Of a stretch of 64,000 nt of DNA, positions 53,815 through 62,356 are shown one piece after another (the first letter of the stretch is position 1; each line of letters begins with the position of its first letter). The notes beneath the pieces were generated by a model. That model did no database searches. It saw nothing but the letters and a program-made list of their open reading frames with translations, and was not told where the DNA came from. The position numbers were made by a program, and so were the translations under genes. The DNA is from Hexactinellida sp. DTS-2022 (taxonomy: Eukaryota > Porifera > Hexactinellida). The stretch is from the NCBI GenBank assembly GCA_028753945.1, contig JAPNXP010000016.1:2016001-2080000 (forward strand), written 5' to 3'.

Positions 53815-56457
53815 ATGAACTACGAGAACATATGGAGTCAGTTCTCTAGTCACGTTAGCACGGTAGGAGACCACTGGCTGGGATCTTTCTCCCTGAATCT
53901 CCTGGCCTACTCGACCGTGCTAGTTCCGCTCTACCTTATAGTCGCATACGTCAAGAGCCAGCCTAATGCCAGACAGAAATGTGAGTTATAAAATACATAC
54001 AGTAGAACCCCCATAGTACGGACACAGGGTACCGTAAAATGCTTTCGACTTGCCCAGAATTTGTATTGGTAAGGTTTTGAAGGGGAGTGAAATAGTGTCT
54101 TATTAACCGTGTTCGTACTAACGAGGTTGTACTGTACAGTTATTATTTATTAGTTAATATATGTCTGTTTAGGCCGTATAAAATAAATAACTTGTTTATC
54201 ATCCCCGCCCGCCCCAATTTTTACTATCCGTCCGGATCTATTTTATTATTATCTTATGAACATAATCATACAAAATATAAGTTATAAACTTGTGTAAGTA
54301 CCTACTATGCATGAATTTTTAATATGTCCTATATTTTAGAGCATTACTTTAATTATTTGGGCATTGTCATGTTATTTTCTAATTAAATTAAATATTTATA
54401 TATATTTTTTGCCATAGGATGATGTTATTTGCATATGAATGGAAATAAAAATAAAATCCCGTCCGCCGTCCCAATTTCTCGAAAAATATGGATGATAAAC
54501 AAGTAATTTATTTTATGTGGCCTTATTATGAACACGTCCGCGGTCCGCTTTAGCATGATGTTATCATTATGCCCTATGGGCTATGGTCCCAATTTAACAA
54601 CTTACATAGGGTTTGTGTTAACTTTCTATTATGAACAACCTTTTGTTCCCTTGAATGTTCATAAGACAATAACTTGACTGTATTACTTTCTATTATGAAC
54701 ATTTTTTTGGTTCCTTGAATGTCATAATACAATAACCTGACTGTATTGACTTTTTATTATGAACATAACTTTCTTCCCTTGAATATTCATACACAGTAAC
54801 CTGACTATTAATACGAGATTTACTCTACTGTGTGTATGTAGTCAGCTCCTGTGCCTGCTTCATACAGGCCTGCATCCTGCAGAGAGAGCCAGAGGAGGAC
54901 ACCAAACACAGATCGGTGGAAGAGGGCTCTAAGTCTGAGCTCCCCGCCCCGCCCCAGACAGACGGCAGCAGACACAGGGCCGCTAGGCTGGCCTGCTGCG
55001 CGGCCGGCCTGCAGGTCTCGTATCTGACGTGGGGAGTCCTGCAGGAGAGAATAATGACGCAACAGTATGATGGGGACTCGTTCGATAACTCACAGTTCCT
55101 TGTGTTCGTTAATAGAATACTCGCGTTTGGTATTGCAGGTAAGAATTGATACTTAAGTAGAATCTCGTTAGTACGGACATCAGGGGGACCGTCAAAACGC
55201 GCTCGCCTTATCCGGAATTCGTATTAACCAATACCATTTGTATTGAAAAGGCTTTGAAGGGGACTGAAATATTGTTCGTACTAACGACTTTCTACTGTAC
55301 TTTGTATTATTAAATATAGAAATGGAATTTCTCTAACTACAGTAGACTCTCGTTAATACAAGCCAGGGGACCGTCGAAATTAGTTCGTATTATCCGAATT
55401 TGTATTAAGTCACTTGCAAGGATTCATATTGGTTAAGGGAATAACAGTGGTGTTCGCGAATAGCAAGTCACATTTTGCACGAAATTTAGTTGCTAATAGG
55501 CGAACTTGCTACTAAAGGAACAGAATCAACATTAAATGCTCGCTTGGGGACTGAAAATAACTTGCTAATAGAGCAATATTGCTATTAGGCGAACACCACT
55601 GTATACCTTATTCGCCTATCCGTGTTCGTATTAACGAGAGTCTACTGCATCCACTATCCGGATCAACATTCCTAATGCCTAGTATGTATCTAGGTTTGCT
55701 GATCAGCTGCCGCACCCAGAAGTCCCCCCAGGCCCCGCTCTACCAATTCTCGTTTGTATCAATCAGCAACACGCTCTCCTCCTGGTGTCAGTACGAAGCT
55801 CTCAAGTTTGTTACATTCCCAACTTTAGTTCTTTCTAAAGCCTGCAAGTCTATTCCTGTAATGCTCATGGGGAAGATTGTATCCAACAAAACATATCCCT
55901 ACTACGAGTACGTATTCGCGGTTATTCTCTCTTTGGGTGTGTCTCTTTTCGTGCTGGACACCGGAACTCATACGGACAGTGGCGCTCGCGAAACCACTTT
56001 ACCAGGTGTCGTTATAATTATCGGTTATCTGTTGCTGGATTCATTCACGGCTAATTGGCAGAGCGAGATATACAAACAGTACAAGATATCTTCAATGCAG
56101 ATGATGTATGGAGTTAATCTCTTCTCCAGTCTCCTTACTCTTATTTCTCTCCTACAGCGAGCTGTGTTGATGCCGTCACTGTATTTCCTAGTTTCCCATT
56201 CAGAGTTCGCGCTGCACTGTCTCATCCTGTCTATTTGCTCAGCTGTAGGACAATTGTTCATATTCTACACTATTCAGGAATTCGGCCCTTTTATATTCAC
56301 GATAATAATGACTCTAAGACAGGCATTCTCTATCCTACTCTCTTGCATTATATACCAGCACTTTATAGGCGTACAGGGAATGGTGGGTACTCTAGTGGTG
56401 TTCGGAGCTATCGGGTTCAGGATGTTCTACAGTAAATACTTTGCTGTTAAAAAATAG
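53815..56457 (+). CDS. SLC35B2: Golgi PAPS transporter SLC35B2 (PAPST1), three exons, 408 aa
   Basis: Exons 53815-53980, 54842-55138 and 55694-56457 join in phase 1. The exon 3 acceptor is TATCTAG at 55693; using CCTAG ten bases earlier gives a stop. Diagnostic segments: LQVSYLTWGVLQERIMTQQY; FLVFVNRILA; SSWCQYEALKFVTFPTLVLS; SIPVMLMGKIVS; LLLDSFTANWQ; SSMQMMYGVNLFSSL; ICSAVGQLFIFYTIQEFGPF; FTIIMTLRQAFSILLSC. About ten membrane helices; human SLC35B2 is 432 aa. It imports the sulfate donor PAPS into the Golgi lumen, where sulfotransferases such as the one at 30837-32794 use it. Introns are packed with MITEs. Confidence 0.94.
54000..54134. mobile_element. pogo-like MITE, family P2, SLC35B2 intron 1
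   Basis: It starts CAGTAGAACCCCCATAGTAC and ends TACTAACGAGGTTGTACTG, 20 bp after the donor. Confidence 0.78.
54171..54523. mobile_element. TIR element with ~34-bp ends, SLC35B2 intron 1
   Basis: The left end starts AGGCCGTATAAAATAAATAA and reaches TGTTTATCATCC. The right end is its inverse, GGATGATAAACAAG to TTATTTTATGTGGCCT. A related fragment is at 47448-47530. Confidence 0.7.
54590..54812. repeat. ~62-bp tandem repeat, three units, P6-related
   Basis: Three imperfect copies of a unit containing TATTATGAACA, CCTTGAATGTTCAT and AACCTGACTGTATT. The flanking GGTCCCAATTTAACAACTTA matches the inverse of the P6 element at 13638-13815. Confidence 0.7.
55155..55297. mobile_element. pogo-like MITE, family P2, SLC35B2 intron 2
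   Basis: It starts (A)AGTAGAATCTCGTTAGTAC and ends TACTAACGACTTTCTACTG, with the shared core CGCCTTATCCGG. Confidence 0.75.
55340..55646. mobile_element. pogo-like MITE, family P2, interrupted by a P3 MITE
   Basis: Ends CAGTAGACTCTCGTTAATAC and GTATTAACGAGAGTCTACTG frame a P3 element at 55445-55601. The right end is 48 bp before SLC35B2 exon 3. Confidence 0.85.
55445..55601. mobile_element. MITE, family P3, nested
   Basis: Ends CAGTGGTGTTCGCGAATAGC and GCTATTAGGCGAACACCACTG, followed by TA; interior as in 51138-51304. Confidence 0.85.
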
Positions 56458-57747
56458 TATAAACTTATTGTTATATTGTGTCATTATATTACATAGCATT
56501 AATATTATGTGTTTTGTATATCAAAGGATCATTTCATTGTATTTGGGCATTATAACTGGGCAAGGTCGTACCTAATGGGGAAAATGTCGTTAGACACTCA
56601 GAGATATAAATTCAGCAGCATTAAACTTTTCTACAAAAATGTTGCTATGTAGTAATTCAAAATTAATTATCACTGTACCCTAGATTTACTGTTTACCAAA
56701 CACTAAACACTTTAAGTTCCTGAGTTAGCTATACACAGATAGTCATTATTTCTTTAACTAAGAATTCAATAAATATTAAATAGAACAGTGGTACTCAAAC
56801 TGTGGTCCGCGACCCACTACTGGGCCGCGGAAAGATCATGAAATTTTATTTAATGGATTTCAATCTTCAAATTTTGTTGTTATTGCGTAATTTGGGGCAT
56901 AATATCGAAATCTCCCTCACTTTCATTCAATAGTTAACAAATAATGATCACTTATTCTACTACCTCGAATGCTGATATAATCAAATAGTTACTAAGGACG
57001 AGACTGCTCGAAAATATGCGTGTTTCGTGTAATTATGATAACGAAATTATTGGTCCGGGACATGAAAAAGTTTGAGAAGCACTGAAATAGAATACAATGA
57101 GGCATACTAGTCGATGAGTATAAATTACGAATTACAAATCTTAGTTTTATGCAAGCTTATAATAACCAAGTGTTAAATTAAACCGGGCTCTTAAAAGAGA
57201 GCTGAACTTTATTATAGAATATTCAATAATATAATCAGTACTGTATATTATTAAAACAATCTTCACACACTTAGAGGAACTATTAGGAACTAACTTGTCC
57301 CAATTAAGTGGAGTTAACTGTATTTCTGTGAATAATTATTCCATCAATAAACGTATAAACAGAGGTTCTTCTCAATTCCTCAATTCAAATTGTATAATTG
57401 AGAGTTTGCGTATATGAGCGTATGATACTCAGTAATCATGCTTACATTATGCTTTGAACATTCATCATAACCAGGCGTAGTATAGCAATGTACGTAATAC
57501 AGCAGATTAATATTAATAGCTTACTGCCTCATTGGATGCTGAAGTATATATTCTAATAATTCGCTTTAGTTACTCGGAAGATTTGTTGGTTCGGTTCTTT
57601 ATTAATATTGTAAACTAGCTGTGGTAAATATGGCTAGTATGCAGTTTCCTTTGAATGAATAGTATATTAGCAACGATAAAGAGGTTGGGATGTATAAATT
57701 ATATAAATTTAAAATACCACTTATATTTTATAACTTCTACTAACAAA
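56458..57747. other. Intergenic between SLC35B2 and member C
   Basis: Holds the 3' UTR of SLC35B2 (AATAAA near 56768) and a hAT MITE (56786-57084). The rest is AT-rich, with no gene recognised. Confidence 0.45.
56786..57084. mobile_element. hAT-like MITE, 299 bp, perfect target duplication
   Basis: It starts CAGTGGTACTCAAACTGTGG and ends AAAGTTTGAGAAGCACTG. The 8-bp duplication AAATAGAA is exact on both sides (56778-56785, 57085-57092). Confidence 0.9.
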
Positions 57748-59201
57748 ATGAACAAAGAATCATATTCAAAATTTATATCTACAATTTCAGGTATTTTTAC
57801 TTATAAATTAAAAACTTGTTAACACTACAGTGGAACCGGGTTATAAAGTACCTGGGTTAGTTTTTTAACTCAGTTTATAAAGCAGTATGTATTTCTATTT
57901 AAGGTAAACTCGGTTAGTACTTACACTCGGATAATATATACTTATTTCCATTCCCGAGGGGGTACGTTATAACCGTTCTACTATACTGTATTGTATGATA
58001 TACGGTAGTGAGTGACATAAATATATTGTGTAGATGGTCTCGTCTATCTTAACAGTATTACAGAGCATTTGAATCCGGAACAACTCACAGAACATAAAAA
58101 TATAATTCAATCTTTTCAAGAGTGTTCGGGCATCCTAGAACAAACTGAAGTAAGTATTATTCAAAATTATACTTTATTTATTTTTCTCAAACCTCTTTAT
58201 TGTTAAATATAATTTAGATTTCCAAACGGAGTGGACATTATTTCTTGGAGCAAAGGAATAGGTAATACAAATATAATGTCATTAGAGTGGTGTTCGTAAA
58301 TTGCAAAGTTTTGCACGAAATTTGGTTGCTAATAGGCGAACTTGCTATTAGAGGAACATAATTAACATTAATCGCTCGCTTGGGGATGACAAATATTACT
58401 ATTAGACGAACACCACTGTATAATTCATTAATAAATTACATGAGTTACCAATAGATCATTTCTAGACCGAAACAACTACCTCTTGAAAAATATACCATCG
58501 ATAATGGGAACACTGAAAATGTGCAAAATACCAATCCTAAATACGACGCAACAGAAATTACTCTGACAATTAACGAGCAAGAAATCGGACCTGTATACTG
58601 CAGTCTCGTTGGTAAGACGATCATATTACGAAAGGAACAAGACGGATCAGCCCAATACGTTATGCATATTAACGACTTCATTTTAAAGCGAGTAAACGAA
58701 CTTGTTATAAGTTTAACTTCCCCCAACATTTCAAATGAGTTCAAATTTAAAACTGAACAAGAGTGCCACCAGTTGTACACATCAGTTCTCGGGAAAATAA
58801 CACAATGTCCTGAGTTTAATGATCCCCCAAACATAGTTGTAACTCCCAATAGTGAATCATTCTGTGGATACGGTAGTTGTATATTAAATAAGCTAAGTAG
58901 GAGCAAATCCTGTGACCTGTTAGAATCCGAACACATGTACCAGTCTATACTATCAAATCCCTACTACTACCCTCAGATAAGAGCATACAAAGATAATACC
59001 GCACGCATTAAGAAAGCGAACAAAGGGAACTGTGGCATACTCAATACGTTGTCTAAATTTAAATTATTCTCCTCGAAATTAAATAAGCCGAAAAGCTCTA
59101 CTTCGTTACTAGAAGTGAACAGAGATATGCAGCAGAGCATTTCCAGTCCAGTTTATGATTATGTATGTGTTGATACAATACAATCATACTTTAAGTACTA
59201 A
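57748..59201 (+). CDS. Helical domain / PH-like protein, family member C, three exons, ~301 aa
   Basis: Exons 57748-57790 (43 nt, the same size and phase as member A exon 1), 58034-58149 and 58455-59201. The N-terminal motif DGLVYLNSITEHLNPEQL and IIQSFQECSGILE matches members A and B. The PH-like region starts ITLTINEQEIGPVYCSLVG and includes YVMHINDFILKRVNELVIS. The final helix (ECHQLYTSVLGKI) has lost the PH-type tryptophan. The C-terminal half is basic and ends VYDYVCVDTIQSYFKY, with several tyrosines but no YxN. An alternative extra exon at 58218-58261 breaks the frame and was not used. Intron 2 holds a P3 MITE. It is the most diverged of the three members. Confidence 0.65.
57828..57990. 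repeat. Decayed pogo-like sequences, member C intron 1
   Basis: CAGTGGAACCGGGTTATAAAG and, from about 57888, TAAACTCGGTTAGTAC with AACCGTTCTACTATACTG resemble worn pogo-like ends. Confidence 0.45.
58286..58418. mobile_element. MITE, family P3, member C intron 2
   Basis: It starts AGAGTGGTGTTCGTAAATTG and ends CTATTAGACGAACACCACTG. Slightly shortened inside. Confidence 0.8.
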
Positions 59202-59399
59202 ATTTAGTTTTTAATTAACAAACATAAAGATATTTTGTTAATATATTTTCATTTTGTTAATGTAAACATATCTATGAAATAGTATTGTGTGTTTGAAAAT
59301 ACAACCTTTTCTATAAAAAACTGGGAAATTGGGAGAAAACTTTTATGATTTTATGTAAAATATACTTATTCGTGAAGTTAAAACAACAAAATATTTACA

Positions 59400-60104
59400 T
59401 TAAAAACATCCGAAACACTTCTTACTACTGGTTTCCTCGAAATGATCGCTAGTAATGAATATAGAAGAACGTGGGTCTTGAGATCCATCTCGGGTCGATT
59501 CATCCCTAATTGTACTTCTGAAGTGGTAAGAGAGATCTTTTGCAATTTGGTTGAATAAAAATAGTACATTAAGACCTTTAAAAGCTGAACATTCAAAGTA
59601 TTCCATCTTGTTCAACAGCGCAAATGAGTTAGCATCATGTTGTGATACAACTCTCTTTTCAGTCAAATCTAGTTTATTTCCCACTAGCATGAACAAAGTG
59701 CCCGGATTCACACTTAACTTAGCCAGCTCCATCCACGAAGGAATTGATTCGAAACTCGGGAAGTTTGTGACGTCATATATAAACAGAACCATGTGTGAGT
59801 TACGTAGATAGTTGCCTGTGATTGATCGGAACCGCTCGTGACCCCCTGTATCCCATATCTGGAGTTGGCAATGATAGGAACTCCCGCGAACCTCGTGTTT
59901 AATCAAATCCATTCCAATCGTAGAAACCAGGTTCTCATTTGTAACGCCCCCGCCTCCGCTATACAGACACCTGAGAATCAATGATTTCCCTACGCTGCTA
60001 TTGCCTAATATGCATACTTTGTAATCCGGAAGAGGTTTAATTCTGTACATTTCTCTCATTGGAACACTCAGATTATCCATACTTGTAATCGAGTGCTCAG
60101 CCAT
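59400..60104 (-). CDS. Rab-like small GTPase (no ADF-H domain), 234 aa
   Basis: I take the ATG at 60104 (MAEHSITSMDN) as start; an in-frame ATG 15 codons upstream (60149) is possible. G motifs: P-loop GNSSVGKS (34-41); Thr in switch I (STIG); WDTGGHERF (84-92); NKLD; ECSA. The switch II glutamine is His (H89) and the preceding Ala is Gly, which in Ras-family GTPases weakens GTP hydrolysis. Switch I carries a GGGG insert. The C-terminus KKCFGCF has two cysteines but is not a standard CaaX, CC or CXC end. The core is most like Rab proteins. It lies 280 bp downstream of the fusion gene on the same strand and is a likely tandem duplicate of that gene's GTPase half. Intronless. Confidence 0.8.
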   Translation of the reverse strand: MAEHSITSMDNLSVPMREMYRIKPLPDYKVCILGNSSVGKSLILRCLYSGGGGVTNENLVSTIGMDLIKHEVRGSSYHCQLQIWDTGGHERFRSITGNYLRNSHMVLFIYDVTNFPSFESIPSWMELAKLSVNPGTLFMLVGNKLDLTEKRVVSQHDANSFALLNKMEYFECSAFKGLNVLFLFNQIAKDLSYHFRSTIRDESTRDGSQDPRSSIFITSDHFEETSSKKCFGCF

Positions 60105-60383
60105 TTTACTAACTTTAATAAATATACAGTTACTCTCTATACGGAACACCCAATGAGACCTAAAATTGTCTCATATAAAAAGGTTAACGAGAGTTTAACG
60201 TTAAAATATTGTATAGGAACAGGAAATTCCAAAATTTAGTTGGCAACATGTCATAATTCAGCGAGTTTTTAACTTACAGTACGTATATAGAATTACAAAT
60301 AATATGCCTATCTCTACAAATATTCATAATAAACATTATAAATCCAAATAGTTATATGTATTTAAATGCTTAAATTTTAATAC

Positions 60384-61646
60384 TTACGCACTACAACATT
60401 TTTTCTTGGAATATTGAGATTTGCCAAACAAGGGCTGTGTAACCGAATCTGAAGAAAGTATTATAATCTTGCTCTCCTCTAGAATTGATTCTGCAAACTT
60501 ATGTTCTTCTATAATACTTGGGAATGCCACTAGTAATCTTCTTGCTACAGAATCGAACAAATCCAGTATGTTATATCCCGTTAGACCTGAGCATTCCATA
60601 AACACCATCCCGTTACTTTCCGCGAATGCCACCGCTTTTTCTTGCGACACCACTCGCTGCTCTCCCATATCCGATTTGTTCCCAACTAGAAAGAACACCG
60701 CTTCCATCTTCGCATACTGTTTGCCTAAAGACAGCCAAGTGGCTATCGCTGAAAAGCTATCCATTTCTGTGATATCATACACTAATAAAACCACGTGTGC
60801 ATTTCGTAGCCAACATGGTGCAAACGACCTGAACCTCTCATGTCCTGCCGTGTCCCAAATATCTAACACCATTTCCTGTTGTCCCACAGTCAAATGTCTC
60901 TTGTATTGATCGTTGAGCATTGTAGGCTGAATATTGTGCGGCGATTCTAGAGCTGCCCCTCCCCCTCTGTAGCAGCAGTAAATGCCTGTCTTCCCAACGC
61001 CGTGCTCTCCGATTATGCTGATTTTAAAGTGAGCGAGTCTCCTGTATCGACTGTATCTATATTCAGAAGCTTCTATGTCTTTGGTGCGTTGTGAGGTGTT
61101 ACGATGCTTTACAGACTGAGTGCCCGAAATATTCCTTGCACTTGTATCACTCTTTTTATTTGTTAACGTGTTGGTCTTTGTTAGTTTTGTATCGGTATTA
61201 TCTGAAATAACTGATTGCGATTGTGATAGAAATTCCATAACTTTTTTCTGAATGTCCCTGACATCCATTGAGGAAATAAGGAGATCGTACTCTGGTATAA
61301 GATTCCTGATTTCGTTGAGATGAGGTGCGCAATCTGACTTCATGTTCTCACTCACATTCTCGCCGATCCAGTGAATTAGAAATGTTTTATACTCCGGAAT
61401 TTCTGACATATCTTCCAATTTTACGAAAGCATACAGTATCAAATCAGCCTCAAAAGACAGTAGTAAATCGAACCACACATCTCCCTGTTGGATCACGTTT
61501 ATAGAAAGCAAACATAACTTGCTGGCGACTTGGTTGTTAGGGGTGACATAGCTGATTAAAGACCAACTCCCATTTTTGTCAGAGTTAGTAACACGAGAAA
61601 TTGCATTCTTAATTTCTCGCATATAAGACAAGGTATCTAGATTCAT
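60384..61646 (-). CDS. ADF-H/Rab fusion GTPase, copy 1, 420 aa, intronless
   Basis: Residues 1 to about 140 form an ADF-H (cofilin-type) domain closest to coactosin/drebrin/Abp1: GSWSLISYV, LILYAFVKLED, KTFLIHWIGENV, then K..C.PHLNEIRNLIPEYDLL. A ~65-residue polar linker rich in Ser, Thr and Lys follows. A Rab-like GTPase fills about 207-400: P-loop GEHGVGKT (213-220), Thr in QPTML, WDTAGHERF (Gln to His), NKSD, ECSG. The C-terminus is KKKCCSA, a CCXX-type end suited to geranylgeranylation. Switch I holds an RGGGAALE insert. The likely role is a membrane-anchored GTPase that also contacts actin, but coactosin-like binding is inferred from the fold only. I know of no Rab with this architecture. 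Confidence 0.85.
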   Translation of the reverse strand: MNLDTLSYMREIKNAISRVTNSDKNGSWSLISYVTPNNQVASKLCLLSINVIQQGDVWFDLLLSFEADLILYAFVKLEDMSEIPEYKTFLIHWIGENVSENMKSDCAPHLNEIRNLIPEYDLLISSMDVRDIQKKVMEFLSQSQSVISDNTDTKLTKTNTLTNKKSDTSARNISGTQSVKHRNTSQRTKDIEASEYRYSRYRRLAHFKISIIGEHGVGKTGIYCCYRGGGAALESPHNIQPTMLNDQYKRHLTVGQQEMVLDIWDTAGHERFRSFAPCWLRNAHVVLLVYDITEMDSFSAIATWLSLGKQYAKMEAVFFLVGNKSDMGEQRVVSQEKAVAFAESNGMVFMECSGLTGYNILDLFDSVARRLLVAFPSIIEEHKFAESILEESKIIILSSDSVTQPLFGKSQYSKKKCCSA

Positions 61647-62356
61647 TTGTGCATCTACCTATCCAATAAGCCTTTAATTATAAGATATCGACTGTGGTAG
61701 CATAACCAATTTATGTAATTAATACTTTCAGAGGCTCATAATGCTTTATTAATGGAGGGCATTTAGCTGTCTATTTAAGTTGGTGTGGGATTAGCAATTA
61801 AATGTGGTTCATTTGGATTGTGTAGCATTTCCGATTTCCTGCAACAAGATATAATCTGTAAACTTGAATTTACGCTAATATATATTTTGCCAAATTAAAT
61901 TAAATTAAGAAATTTGGTGGGCTCTGCATGCTTGATCCGAATGAAGCCGTATATATTCAAATGCCAAAAAAACTTCAGCGGAAGATGTTGACGATTCGAC
62001 AACATCTCGCGTAACATATATAATACATACAGCCTAGCCTGTAAACAAATTGAGCACATAATGCAATAAAGACACATAGTAATTAACTAATTCATTGAGA
62101 TAAATATATCCAGATTGTACGCCCACGGTCCACTACAAATAACAAGGAAATACTACCATATATTCATTGTTGATTTATACTACGTATTATAATATTAATA
62201 CAAAATATCAATTTATTTCAGTTTACATCGTACATACATATCTACAATATTAATAGCCAATTAAACTTTTGCCCCAAAACAAATTAAATTACAAACAAAC
62301 CAATTCTTAATATACAATATTATATACAATGCCAGCTGCACAATATAATACATCGT
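61647..62356. other. Intergenic between the two fusion genes
   Basis: AT-rich spacer holding the promoter of copy 1 and the 3' end of copy 2. No gene, and none of the MITE families seen elsewhere. Confidence 0.45.

Noticed and set aside
58218..58261. Candidate extra exon in PH-like member C.
   Set aside because: It has AG and GT borders, but including it puts the following exon out of frame; direct splicing from 58149 to 58455 keeps the frame.
2865..58418. Regularly spaced similar repeats, considered as CRISPR-like or satellite arrays.
   Set aside because: Copies are dispersed, in both orientations, with their own TIRs and TA flanks, so they are independent MITE insertions.
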